Of a DNA stretch of 64,000 nucleotides, positions 29,317-39,600 are shown in pieces. The position numbers were made by a program, and so were the translations under genes. Below the pieces are notes generated by a model, which made no database searches, was not told the DNA's origin, and saw only the letters and a list, made by a program, of their open reading frames with translations. Source of the stretch: Acinetobacter sp. XS-4 (lineage in GTDB: Bacteria > Pseudomonadota > Gammaproteobacteria > Pseudomonadales > Moraxellaceae); contig NZ_CP094657.1 of assembly GCF_023920705.1 (NCBI RefSeq), positions 310,001 through 374,000 on the forward strand, in the 5' to 3' direction. Within the stretch, counting starts at the first letter, position 1. Each line of letters starts with the position of its first letter.

Positions 29317-31422
29317 TTAGCTTACTTTTGAAATTTCCATTTGTGGAGTCGGGGCATCCAAACGCTCAATACGTGGAAAACCATAATGCATGCGTAAGTC
29401 GCGGATGACTTTTGCAATATGTTTACGGTTGTTGACTACAACATTAACAAAAGTTCTTTGCTCATTTGAGTGAACCATTTCTACCCCTGCATTATTTTTA
29501 CGGCATTGATAGATCAGGTCTGATACCTGCTCATCATTCATTGCCATATCTATAGCGAGGTAGGCTGTAAAACGAACATCGTCTACATCGTCTGCTTTCC
29601 ATTGAAGCGGCATAATATTTTCAGGATGTAGATGTTGTTCATGTAGCAAGTTATGGCAGCGGATACGATGCACAATTAACCCACGACGTGTTAAATGGCC
29701 TTGAATTGGGTCGCCTAGAACTGGATTGCAGCAATGTGCATATTTAACGTCGATACCTTCGGTACTTTGAATGAGTCGATCTGAATTTTCCACTTGTGGA
29801 TGTTTGTCATGAGCAAATAGGTGATTCGCTACGAGTTGAGGTAGTAAGTCACCAACAGCAATTTGTTCAAACAATGTATTTTTATTATCGATGTGGCGCC
29901 ATTGAAGTAAATCTAACCAGTCAGCTTCAGAGAGATCGTTAATCGAACGATTAAAGAGTTTCAGTGCTCGAGAAAGTGCTTGTGCACCGACTAAGCGCTG
30001 TTCTTCAATGTCTTGATCTTTAAGAACGTGCTGTAATGCACGTCGAGCTTTTTGCGTATTAATAAAACTTAGCCAGTCTGGATTTGGTGTTGCTAAAACA
30101 TCCGTAATAACTTCGATAACCTGACCGCTAATTAATGGTGTCGACAATGGTTTAATCTCACCATCTACTTTTGCACCAACAGCATGGTTACCTAGAAATA
30201 AACTAGCAGAATAAGCAAAATCGACTACGGTAGCGCCTTGTGGTAACTCATGGAGTTGACCATGGGGTGTATAAACCCAAATTTTTTCTTGATGTAAGTA
30301 ATCTAATAAGTCATTGAAGGTTGTTTTTGCACACTCTCCATCAATAAGCGTATTCAGGTTTTGCATAGAGGCCTGAATAGCTGAACGACAAGTTTGTGGC
30401 GCATTTTCACCAAGCACTACTCCAAAACGGGCAGCTTTACGCATAAGCTCAGTTTGAATGGTAAGAGATAGTGTGGTTTTCTCGCCTTTAAGTTTAATCA
30501 GTAAAGATTGGTTGCCACCAGGTAACGGACGACGGATATGATCCTGATATTGAATGACCTGAAAGTTTTCTCTTAAAGCATCAACTAGGCGGTCACAGTC
30601 AGCAATTGTTTGTAAAACGATTTCAAAAGCATGACTATGGGTAAGTTCTTGTAGATCCATCTCATTTTTAACGAAATGGCGTAATAATTCGATATTGTTA
30701 TTTTTCTTTTTAATGCGGCCTTGAATGTGATAATTGTGAAGAAGTTCAGCGAGATTTTGTTCCCAGATACTTTGATATTTACATCGCTCTGGTTTGGTTA
30801 AAAGCAGTGCATTTTGCACGTTATCAAACAAGTCAAGATCAAGATTTTGATAACAAAGATTTTCTAGATTATCGCCCATTTCATTCATGCCGACTAATCT
30901 TGCCATTGGCACGAAGATATCAAGAGTTTCTTGAGCAATGCGGGCACGTTTATCTGGACGTAAAGCACCTAGAGTTGTCATATTATGATAGCGATCGGCT
31001 AATTTAATAATAATGACACGTGGGTCTTGTAAGGTCGCTTGCAAGATTTTTCGGAATGAGGCGGCTTTGTTATATTCCTTATCACTCGACTGGCTAAGTT
31101 TGGTTACGCCATCAACAAGCTCGGCAACTGTTAGACCGAACTTTTCAGTAATGTCTTCTTTTGTATATTGAGTGTCTTCAATAACATCATGCAAAAGTGC
31201 TGCCATCAAGGTTTCAGCATCTAAACGCATGTTTGCAAGAATGCAGCTAACAGCAATTGGGTGCAGAATATAGGGTTCACCACTTTTACGTGTAATGCCA
31301 GTATGCGCTAGATCGGCAAAATCACAGGCAGCAAGCACTTTCTCGACTTCACTTACCGATAAGTAAGGGTCGATAATCAATTTAAGCTGTTGCTTGGCTT
31401 GGCTGACCTCTTCGCCTGGCAT
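29317..31422 (-). CDS. spoT: SpoT (p)ppGpp hydrolase with decayed synthetase domain
   Basis: A 701-residue RelA/SpoT homologue. The hydrolase HD site is intact: H54, H78-D79, E82-D83 and the LADRYHNM element near 143. The region that should be the synthetase (about 230-345) lacks the usual motifs: the NGYQSLHT loop is replaced by GGNQSLLI. TGS (about 370-430), conserved helical/zinc (CCNP) and C-terminal ACT (from about 625) regions remain. It probably only degrades alarmone. Published work on A. baumannii SpoT describes a monofunctional hydrolase (from memory). It sits in the rpoZ-spoT-ridA order. Confidence 0.94.
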   Translation of the reverse strand: MPGEEVSQAKQQLKLIIDPYLSVSEVEKVLAACDFADLAHTGITRKSGEPYILHPIAVSCILANMRLDAETLMAALLHDVIEDTQYTKEDITEKFGLTVAELVDGVTKLSQSSDKEYNKAASFRKILQATLQDPRVIIIKLADRYHNMTTLGALRPDKRARIAQETLDIFVPMARLVGMNEMGDNLENLCYQNLDLDLFDNVQNALLLTKPERCKYQSIWEQNLAELLHNYHIQGRIKKKNNNIELLRHFVKNEMDLQELTHSHAFEIVLQTIADCDRLVDALRENFQVIQYQDHIRRPLPGGNQSLLIKLKGEKTTLSLTIQTELMRKAARFGVVLGENAPQTCRSAIQASMQNLNTLIDGECAKTTFNDLLDYLHQEKIWVYTPHGQLHELPQGATVVDFAYSASLFLGNHAVGAKVDGEIKPLSTPLISGQVIEVITDVLATPNPDWLSFINTQKARRALQHVLKDQDIEEQRLVGAQALSRALKLFNRSINDLSEADWLDLLQWRHIDNKNTLFEQIAVGDLLPQLVANHLFAHDKHPQVENSDRLIQSTEGIDVKYAHCCNPVLGDPIQGHLTRRGLIVHRIRCHNLLHEQHLHPENIMPLQWKADDVDDVRFTAYLAIDMAMNDEQVSDLIYQCRKNNAGVEMVHSNEQRTFVNVVVNNRKHIAKVIRDLRMHYGFPRIERLDAPTPQMEISKVS

Positions 31423-31583
31423 AAATCACCCTTTTTCCTAATGCTGAGAAACTAAATCTATCTACTTCTTAATGAAAAGCATATTGCGGAACTTGTCAAT
31501 TTTTTCATTTGAAAAAGTGTATTTTTTTTTCAATGAAAATAATTGCTTTTTTCAATATCTTTAAACTCAAGGCAAAGCCAAAT

Positions 31584-31617
31584 AAAAAACCACCGCAGAA
31601 AAACGATGGTTTTTTTA
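31584..31617 (-). terminator. Terminator of rpoZ
   Basis: On the minus strand AACCATCG pairs with CGGTGGTT (one wobble) before a T tract, shortly after the rpoZ stop. Confidence 0.6.
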
Positions 31618-31631
31618 TGAAACAGAATAAA

Positions 31632-31910
31632 TTAGAAAGAAAAACCTTCTAAATTCAAGCTGTTTGTAGAAAGAGCAAGATCAAGACTAGAAGTTTGATA
31701 ATCTTGTTCACGTTGTTTAAGAATTTCTTTCGTAACGTGCCCTGCCGCGATTTCGCGCAAAGAAACTACAGTCGGTTTGTCGTTATCCCATTCTACAGTT
31801 GGCTCCATGCCTTGACGTGCCAATTGACGAGCACGTTTACTTGCAACGAGCACAAGCTCAAAACGGTTGTCTACATGATCTAAACAATCTTCAACGGTGA
31901 CGCGTGCCAT
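31632..31910 (-). CDS. rpoZ: RNA polymerase omega subunit RpoZ
   Basis: The 92-residue protein has the omega pattern [29 protein letters not shown] and the conserved ALREIAAG-like [12 protein letters not shown]. Omega aids folding of beta-prime and forms part of a ppGpp site. It sits between gmk and spoT, 72 bases after gmk, the standard proteobacterial order. Confidence 0.96.
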   Translation of the reverse strand: MARVTVEDCLDHVDNRFELVLVASKRARQLARQGMEPTVEWDNDKPTVVSLREIAAGHVTKEILKQREQDYQTSSLDLALSTNSLNLEGFSF

Positions 31911-31982
31911 AAAAGTTCTCGTTTTGGAATGGTGAATTTGAACAGACTAAACAGTATAAAAGGCTTTCGATCTAGACTCAAG

Positions 31983-32612
31983 TTATTCCTGTTTTGGTTG
32001 AGGAGTAATCAAGTCTTGAATTAATGTTTGATAACGTTTCGCTTGCTGAGATAACACTAGACGGTTTGCTGTAATCACAGCTTCAATCTCATGTAAGGCT
32101 TTATTAAAGTCATCATTAATAATGATGTAATCAAAGTTCGTGTAATGCTGCATATCTTCAACTGCACAGCTTAAACGATGTTCAATGACTTCAACTGAGT
32201 CTGTGCCGCGATTAGATAAACGCTGACGTAGGTCAAACTGTGTTGGCGGTAAAATAAAAATTTGCTTGGATTCAGGAAAAAGTTTACGTACTTGTTCTGC
32301 GCCTTGCCAATCAATTTCAAGTAGAACATCGTGTCCTTGGGCTAACTGTTGTTTTACAGTTGCTTGAGAAGTGCCATAGTAATTACCAAATACTTCAGCG
32401 TATTCAATAAAACCGTCATGGTTGACTTGGTCTAGGAATTCATCTTTTGTAGTGAAGTGATAGTGAACACCATCTAATTCACCGGGACGTTGACCTCGGG
32501 TAGTATGCGAGACTGAAACATGTAAGTTGCTCACACGGTCAAGCAGGGCTTTCACCAAAGATGTTTTGCCCGTTCCTGATGCAGCAGAAACGACAAACAA
32601 TAGACCCGACAT
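31983..32612 (-). CDS. gmk: Guanylate kinase Gmk
   Basis: A 209-residue enzyme that phosphorylates GMP to GDP. The P-loop is SAASGTGKTSLVKAL from residue 9; GMP-binding SHTTRGQRPGE and VHYHF follow, and the lid RLSNRGTDS is intact. ATG 32612 gives the family start MSGLLFVVSA and has AGGA eight bases upstream, so the 26-residue longer reading is rejected. It is divergent from ispH. Confidence 0.96.
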   Translation of the reverse strand: MSGLLFVVSAASGTGKTSLVKALLDRVSNLHVSVSHTTRGQRPGELDGVHYHFTTKDEFLDQVNHDGFIEYAEVFGNYYGTSQATVKQQLAQGHDVLLEIDWQGAEQVRKLFPESKQIFILPPTQFDLRQRLSNRGTDSVEVIEHRLSCAVEDMQHYTNFDYIIINDDFNKALHEIEAVITANRLVLSQQAKRYQTLIQDLITPQPKQE

Positions 32613-32734
32613 GATATTTTTCCTGATATGATAAAATATCTTCGCTATTGTAGTGTACCGTGCGTTTAAACTGAATAGTTTTAATTGCAAATATTCAAGA
32701 GAAATTCCCCTGTTTTATTAATTTTGAGGCTGTT

Positions 32735-33685
32735 ATGGAAATTGTGTTAGCTAATCCGCGTGGTTTTTGTGCCGGTGTTGATCGAGCCATAGCAATCGTC
32801 AATCGGGCTTTAGAATGTTTTAACCCTCCTATTTATGTACGTCATGAAGTTGTACACAATAAATTTGTTGTTGATGACTTACGTCAAAGAGGGGCAGTTT
32901 TTGTTGATGAACTAGATCAGGTTCCGGATGACTCAATTGTAATTTTTAGTGCTCACGGTGTTTCAAAAGCTGTTCAGCAAGAAGCGGATCGCCGAGGCTT
33001 AAAAGTTTTTGATGCGACTTGTCCTTTGGTTACTAAGGTTCATATTGAAGTGACTAAATATGCACGTGAAGGTACTGAAGCGATTTTAATTGGTCATGAA
33101 GGGCACCCAGAAGTTGAAGGAACCATGGGTCAATATGACAAATTGAAAGGTGGTGAGATTTATCTGGTTGAAGATGAAGCTGATGTGGCTGCACTTGCAG
33201 TAAGACATCCTGAAAAACTTGCATTTGTAACTCAAACAACTTTATCTATTGACGATACAGCCAAAGTTATTGATGCTTTGCGTGCAAAATTTCCTCATAT
33301 TCAAGGTCCGCGTAAAGATGATATTTGCTACGCTACTCAAAACAGACAAGATGCTGTACGTGATTTGGCCGAACAATGTGATGTGGTATTAGTTGTAGGC
33401 TCGCCTAACTCGTCAAATTCAAATCGTTTACGTGAGCTTGCAGAGCGTATGGGTAAAGCTGCTTACCTTGTAGATAATGCCGATCAGTTAGAGCAGTCAT
33501 GGTTCAATGCTACTTGCAAAATTGGTGTGACAGCGGGTGCTTCAGCACCAGAAATTCTAATTAAGCAAGTAATTCAACGTTTACAGGACTGGGGCGCGCA
33601 AGCACCTAAAGAATTAGATGGACGTGAAGAGAACATAACCTTTAGTCTTCCTAAAGAATTACGTATTCATGTGACTCAAGCATAA
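32735..33685 (+). CDS. ispH: 4-hydroxy-3-methylbut-2-enyl diphosphate reductase IspH
   Basis: A 316-residue iron-sulphur enzyme giving IPP and DMAPP in the last step of the MEP pathway. Cluster cysteines are C12 ([13 protein letters not shown]), the one in [12 protein letters not shown] and the one in [10 protein letters not shown] or [10 protein letters not shown]. Substrate-binding VHNKFVV and SSNSNRL are also present. Followed by a terminator, so it is monocistronic. Confidence 0.97.
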   Translation: MEIVLANPRGFCAGVDRAIAIVNRALECFNPPIYVRHEVVHNKFVVDDLRQRGAVFVDELDQVPDDSIVIFSAHGVSKAVQQEADRRGLKVFDATCPLVTKVHIEVTKYAREGTEAILIGHEGHPEVEGTMGQYDKLKGGEIYLVEDEADVAALAVRHPEKLAFVTQTTLSIDDTAKVIDALRAKFPHIQGPRKDDICYATQNRQDAVRDLAEQCDVVLVVGSPNSSNSNRLRELAERMGKAAYLVDNADQLEQSWFNATCKIGVTAGASAPEILIKQVIQRLQDWGAQAPKELDGREENITFSLPKELRIHVTQA

Positions 33686-33721
33686 AGTGTGACTTGTTTA
33701 ACATACTGATTTTAAAATAGT

Positions 33722-33761
33722 AAAACAGATAATTGTTGATGTGACAGTTATCTGTTTTTTT
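33722..33761 (+). terminator. Intrinsic terminator after ispH
   Basis: An 11-bp stem AAAACAGATAA/TTATCTGTTTT with a 15-base loop and a long T tract separates ispH from the minor pilin operon. Confidence 0.8.
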
Positions 33762-33856
33762 ATACCCTTTATCTGCTTTGTATTTGTTTTGTAAATCTAA
33801 ACCGTAAAATTTCAATAATAAATAAAAAATTCTTAAGTTTATTTGGGGTTCTGGGG

Positions 33857-34306
33857 ATGAGGGGAATTATTCCGCAAGAAGGGTTCACCTTGGTTGAGCT
33901 CATGGTGACGATTGCAGTAATGGCTATTATCGCGATGATGGCTGCGCCACTATTTGAGGATATGTTGGTTAAACAAAACTTGAATAAGAGTACGGAAGAT
34001 CTGATTTCAAATATCAATCAGGCACGTATGAAAGCTGTATTAGAGCGTAGACAAATAAAAGTGCAATTAAATTCTACTTATACCGCCGATACTGACAATC
34101 AAATCAATTGGATGCCAAGTGGAAAAGCTCAATTAAAGATAGGATCTGATACCTCCATAATATTTTTGATGTCCGGTTTAGTAAAAGATGCTACTGGAGA
34201 TACTACATTTGAAATTTGTAATAAGGCAGATGGTAAAAAATCAAAAATTATTAGTATTTCTAAAATGGGAATAATTCAGTCAACCACAGAAGGATCATGT
34301 TCATGA
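33857..34306 (+). CDS. fimU: Minor pseudopilin FimU/FimT (GspH-type)
   Basis: A 149-residue prepilin with leader MRGIIPQEG cut before FTLVELMVTIAVMAI (Glu at +5). After the N-terminal helix, the sequence INQARMKAVLERRQIKV is the GspH/FimT signature. FimU helps connect the minor pilin tip to the PilA fibre. GGGG lies nine bases upstream of the ATG. It begins the operon, and its stop overlaps the pilV ATG (ATGA). Confidence 0.88.
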   Translation: MRGIIPQEGFTLVELMVTIAVMAIIAMMAAPLFEDMLVKQNLNKSTEDLISNINQARMKAVLERRQIKVQLNSTYTADTDNQINWMPSGKAQLKIGSDTSIIFLMSGLVKDATGDTTFEICNKADGKKSKIISISKMGIIQSTTEGSCS

Positions 34307-34803
34307 AAAATATTGAACACCAACGTGGCATGGGTATGATTGAAATTTTAGTTGCTTTGCTGATTTTAGCAATCGGTATTTTGGGATTTATTGCTTTGCA
34401 ATATAGGGCACTAGAGGCAAGTTCAGAAAGCACATCGCGAGTACAAGCAATTACGATCGCACGTGATATTGCAGAGCGCATCAGAGTTAATCGTAATTCT
34501 TTATCTATCTATACACAACAACTTCAAGATCCTAGTAAACAGAAAGACTTTGTTAAAAATTGCTTTCAAGATAATTGTAGCGATACAGATTTAGCTGATT
34601 TTGATGTTGCACAGGTTGTTAAAAGTTCATCGTCTCTAGGTATGACTATGAATATGATTGCTTGTCCAAAAACTAACAATCGTCAATGTATTTATATTGC
34701 GTGGGGCGATACGAGTGCAACAAATGGAACTAGTCCGGGAGATTGTACTCAAGATACTTCATATAGCGATAATTCAACATGTGTGATTATGGAGACCTAT
34801 TAA
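34303..34803 (+). CDS. pilV: Minor pilin PilV
   Basis: A 166-residue prepilin: leader MKNIEHQRG is followed by MGMIEILVALLILAIG, so the mature protein starts with Met rather than Phe while keeping Glu at +5, as PilV proteins often do. ATG 34303 was chosen over 34297 because it forms the ATGA overlap with the fimU stop and is eight bases from AGGA. The C-terminal half has several cysteines (NCFQDNCS, CPKTNNRQC). Confidence 0.87.
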   Translation: MKNIEHQRGMGMIEILVALLILAIGILGFIALQYRALEASSESTSRVQAITIARDIAERIRVNRNSLSIYTQQLQDPSKQKDFVKNCFQDNCSDTDLADFDVAQVVKSSSSLGMTMNMIACPKTNNRQCIYIAWGDTSATNGTSPGDCTQDTSYSDNSTCVIMETY

Positions 34804-34804
34804 A

Positions 34805-35842
34805 ATGATAAAAAATCAGGGTTTTACATTAATTGAGCTCATACTTTCTTTAGCCTTGGGGCTTATAATTAGTGCGGCTGCAATACTATTATTTTTAACA
34901 AGCCAAAAAAGTTTATCTATGCAGCTTGGTGTTTCTGATGTGCAGGATAATGCTAATTTTGGTCTTAATTATTTAACTCAAGGTATTCGTCTTGCCAACT
35001 TAAATAACCCTAAAGCAGTTATTAATGATCAAACTGCTTATGGCGGTATTGTCTTAACCTCTGCAATTAATTCAGCTAAAGATGCGGCTAATGAACCTCT
35101 TAGCAATCTTTATAAAGCTATTGTTGGTGTAACGGCTAACACTAATTTACTTTCACGAAGTAACGGGGATAGTGTTGGTAGCGGTAATACTTGGACTGGT
35201 GCATCAAACATCCAAAGTAATGGTAGTGATATTGCTAGTGACCAGCTCGTTATTCAATATGTACCACAATATATAGTTGATACAAAAGGTACGGCAACTC
35301 AAGATGATGATGAATATAAAGGTGGTCTAGATTGTGAAGGAAATAATCTGAATTTTCCTCTTGCTAGTGGTCGTCAAGTTGTCGTTCAGCGTTATTTTTT
35401 ACGTAAAGATGCCAAAAATAATAGTGATGAGCCGAACCAGCCTTTAGCACTTGCTTGCGATGCTGGGTATTACCCATTAACGGGTAATCCAACTGCTATA
35501 ACTCGTTATGGGGATGCAGGTGAGATTGTAATGAAACGTGTGGATTATTTTCGGGTTTTAGTTAATGTTCAAGGGATAGCTGGACGACGCTATATTTCAA
35601 TACATGATTATTTGAATTTAACAGCTCCTCGACCACGTATTGTTTCAGTACAAATTGGATTATTAACTCGTTCATTGCAATCGGTAGGCCCAGAAGTAGC
35701 AATTAAAGATGACCAGAAATTTTCAGTATTGGATCAAACTATCACAGTCAAAAAGCCTGAGAATTCGACAAAAAAATATGTGCGACAAGTGATATCACAA
35801 ACCATTGCCTTGCGTAATGTAATCGGGGAGCGTGGTGAATGA
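34805..35842 (+). CDS. pilW: Minor pilin PilW (ComB-like)
   Basis: A 345-residue prepilin with leader MIKNQG before FTLIELILSLALGLIISAAA. PilW-type globular domain follows, with QDNANFGLNYLTQGIRLAN and a near-terminal VRQVISQTIALRN. In A. baylyi the gene at this position is comB, needed for natural transformation. The ATG lies one base after the pilV stop and its TGA overlaps the pilX start. Confidence 0.88.
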   Translation: MIKNQGFTLIELILSLALGLIISAAAILLFLTSQKSLSMQLGVSDVQDNANFGLNYLTQGIRLANLNNPKAVINDQTAYGGIVLTSAINSAKDAANEPLSNLYKAIVGVTANTNLLSRSNGDSVGSGNTWTGASNIQSNGSDIASDQLVIQYVPQYIVDTKGTATQDDDEYKGGLDCEGNNLNFPLASGRQVVVQRYFLRKDAKNNSDEPNQPLALACDAGYYPLTGNPTAITRYGDAGEIVMKRVDYFRVLVNVQGIAGRRYISIHDYLNLTAPRPRIVSVQIGLLTRSLQSVGPEVAIKDDQKFSVLDQTITVKKPENSTKKYVRQVISQTIALRNVIGERGE

Positions 35843-36621
35843 AACTGAAGCAGGGTGGCTCAGCATTAATTATGGTACTAATTTTTTTAGTCGCAATTAT
35901 GATTATTGGCACAATAGCGATTCGTAAAGGTTTGATTGGTTTGAATATCGCAACTACTAGTCAAGTGCAACAATTGGTATTACAAAATTCAGATGCCTCT
36001 TTTTTTCAAATAGAGAATCCAACTAATCTGATTCAGAGTTTAAGTGCAACAGGTCTCTTTGGTTATATCAGTAATGCAAATGACAAAAATAAGGAATTAG
36101 TATTTTGTTATCGCGGAGATCAAAGCGACTTTTTTAATATTGGACGTGCCAGCTTAATGCAGTGGGTAGACGGAAATAGTGCACCGACCAATAACGCATT
36201 AGGTACAGATGGATATTGCGATGCAGTTGATACAAACAATAACTGGTTTACAAGTGGTCGTAAAACAGTAATGACTCAGGTTGCAGTTAAATTTTCGACT
36301 GTAGGAGAGGATGACCCATTTTATGCTCGAACTCGTGGTCTCGATGAAAAAGAAGGACAGGTCCAAGAGGCTAAACGAGTCAAGGTCTTTGCTGTGTCAT
36401 TGATGCCAAGTTTAAGTAACGTTAACCGTGCTGATATTAATAAATGTCTACAACAGCATATGAGTGAAGTTACGCTTCCAGATGGAACAGCAGCGCCAGA
36501 CGTTACCAATAAATCCGACTTAGATAATCCTTTAAAGTCAGTAGCAGAGTGCTTAACCAGCTTAAATGTTCCATTTACCACCAATGTCACTGAATACACT
36601 ATTGCACAAGATTTTAATTAA
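35839..36621 (+). CDS. pilX: Minor pilin PilX
   Basis: A 260-residue protein with N-terminus MKLKQGGSALIMVLIFLVAIMIIG, the PilX_N pattern. It has no Glu at +5 after the predicted cleavage site, a feature shared with tip pseudopilins such as GspK. The C-terminal third has a paired-Cys region (INKCLQQH, VAECLTSL). It overlaps pilW by ATGA and is followed closely by pilY1, with which PilX is expected to form the pilus tip. Confidence 0.84.
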   Translation: MKLKQGGSALIMVLIFLVAIMIIGTIAIRKGLIGLNIATTSQVQQLVLQNSDASFFQIENPTNLIQSLSATGLFGYISNANDKNKELVFCYRGDQSDFFNIGRASLMQWVDGNSAPTNNALGTDGYCDAVDTNNNWFTSGRKTVMTQVAVKFSTVGEDDPFYARTRGLDEKEGQVQEAKRVKVFAVSLMPSLSNVNRADINKCLQQHMSEVTLPDGTAAPDVTNKSDLDNPLKSVAECLTSLNVPFTTNVTEYTIAQDFN

Positions 36622-36636
36622 TTGGGGGAAATAATA

Positions 36637-39600
36637 ATGGATAAGAAAGACTTAAGGTTTTCATGTCATCCAAAGCTTCTAACAAGTGCGGTAGCCGCGT
36701 TATGCACAAGCTTAGTAGCGAGTAGCGTAAGTCAGGCCAGTGATATTGATATTTATCAAAAAGCAAAGGCTGGTGATATTTCTTTAATGTTTGTATTAGA
36801 TATTTCTGGTTCTATGGGGTATCCACAGCTTCAAAATGATACTGGTGCATGCGACATCCCAAGCAATGTTGTGCAAACTGGTTATAGTAATGTGTTATCT
36901 AGTAATGGAGTCGCAGAATATAAGCGTTATTACTGCACCGCAACAGCTCCAACTTATTATTATATGAAGTCTGGGACATCTTGGTATAGCTGTGGTAATT
37001 CTAACTCGAAAAATGATTGTATAACTAAGTTGAAGAGTCAACCATCTACAAGTGGTCTGACCTCAATATCGTCAAACTATAATACTTATTACTATAAAGC
37101 AGGCCCAGATACACAATATCCTGACCGTATTACTCGTGTAAAAGATGGCATGATTGATTTGCTTAACGGTAATAGTAGTAAAGGAATTTTGCCTATTTCA
37201 GATGATAAATTGATTGGTCTTACAACTTTCTCTCGTCCAACGCAATTTAATAGTGCTGGTGAGCCGACCTCAGCAGATAATTTAAGAGGTCAAGTTCGTA
37301 TTCCTGCTCGTCGTTTGGATACAGTAATAAATGGTAAAACCCAAAGAAGAATACTCATAGAAGAAATTGCAAAACTTGGTGCTAGAGGCGGTACCCCGAC
37401 GGCTAATGCTTATGCGGAGGCAGCAGCCTCTTTAATGGGGACGACCACTCAAGGGTTAACTAATAGTGGCTTTGACTATGCTGGTGTAGGTGCAACCAGT
37501 GGGGGAAACTATGTACGTCCCGATAGTATTACTAAACAAATGACAGGAACTACTACACAGTGTAGTGGCCAAGGTATTTATGTTTTAACTGATGGAGATC
37601 CAAATGGTAACTCTTCTGCATCAGGATTAATGTCGAAAGCTTTAAGCGGTAAATCATTTGCTTGTACAGATAGTGACACAGGCTGGAATTGTATTCAGCA
37701 GTTTTCACAGTTTTTACTAAATAATGGCAGTAATCCTGTTGGATTAAAGATTAAAACTGCTGTGGTCGGTTTTGGGAGTGATTTTAATATTATTCCATCT
37801 TTTAATAGGTCACTTTCTTTAGCAGAAAATTTAGCAAATATTAATAACTCTACTGCATCAGCGAATCAAAAAGAAGCTGCAAAATGGGGTGTCAATGCCA
37901 GTGGTGGTTGGTATTCTGGTTCAAGCTCTCAAGATGTTGTAAGTAGTGTAAATGCATTTCTTGGAGATTTAGGATCTGAGATTCCAGCTGTAACTACGGG
38001 TTCACCTACGATTCCTAAAGATAGTCTTAACCCTGCTGTATTACAAAAGCAAGCTTATTTTCCTCAGTTTCAACCTACCCCAGATAAAAACTATCAACTT
38101 TGGGCGGGTAACCTCAAAAAATATGCAGTAGTTAATGGAGTTTTAAAAGACCGAGATAATAATACCTTAATTAGTACTGCAACTAGTACAAAGGGACAAA
38201 TACTTCCAAATCGTGATTTTTGGGCATATGCCGATAGTGATAGTACGAATGATAGTGCTGATTCTAATACACCTGGAAGTAATAGTTATACTTTTAAAGG
38301 GGGGGCATGGTCACAACTACTATTAACAATGAATCAAACAACACAAGAGAATCGTAAACTTTTTACAAATCGAAGTGCAGACGGTTCAACGACAACAACT
38401 CTAAGACAAATTAAAAAGACGGATCTAACAGACACAACTTACCAAAATGATGGTAAGCGTGGTTATTTAATGGCATTGCTAGGGTATCCTATGACTGTGA
38501 CTCAAGCAAAGGATCCTGACCACTTAGTTCTAAATGCCACCGCAACTACAGCTTTACGTCAAGTTGGTGCGTTAATGCATTCTTCACCACTATTAATTAC
38601 TAATAGTGGCCAAATTACTTATACGAATGGTGTAATTGATACACAAAATCGTGAAGACTATGTGTTATTTGGTACAACACAAGGCGTTTTGCATCTAGTC
38701 AAAGCTGGCAAAAATGATAGTACTGCTTTGGACAGTGACGGTGGGAAAGAGATATTTACCTTTGTACCAAATGAAATGATCGAAAAGCAACCTGAAGCAT
38801 TTTTGAAAAATGATGCCATGAATGGAGGCATCGATAAATTATATTATGGCGTTGATGGACCTTGGGCTAGCTATACTCAGTATGTGTTAGATAGTAGTCG
38901 AAAAGGACTTACTGTCGGTAAAGGTTATGGTTCTGAAGAAGGTAAACAGATCGTATATGGCGGATTACGAATGGGAGGGCGTAGTTATTATGCACTCAAT
39001 TTGCAAGATATGAGTAATCCAAAGTTGCTGTTCCAAATATCCCCTGATGAACAAAAAACCTATTATAACGGTTCAAGTAATACTTATCCTGCGTTAGACA
39101 ATATGGGTCAAAGTTGGTCTAAACCGAGTATTGGCTGGGTAAATTGGAAGAAAAGCGATGGTAAAACTACTGAACGCAAACGAGTAATGTTTGTTGGCGG
39201 TGGCTATGATGAAGGCTATGAGAGTGATACCTACAACCCTAGTATTAGTCAGGGTGCTGGTGTATACATGTTTGACGCTGATAATGGTAAGTTGCTTTGG
39301 TGGGCCAGTGCTAAAGCAACCACAGCTCAAGGTGCGGAAGCTTATACTCAATCTGATAATTTAAAATATAGTGTCGTCAGTGAAATTCGTACGGAAGACC
39401 GGAATGGTGATGGTTTGATTGACCATCTTTATTTTGGTGATCTAGGTGGACAATTATTCCGTATTGATTTAGATAATACTGCAGCAACAAATGCAAATTT
39501 TGCCAAGCCCCCAAAATTGTTATTGAATTTAAATAATGGTGCTGCTAGTCCACGGTTTTATGAAATGCCAGCATTTTCAGTATATGACTATAATGGCACC

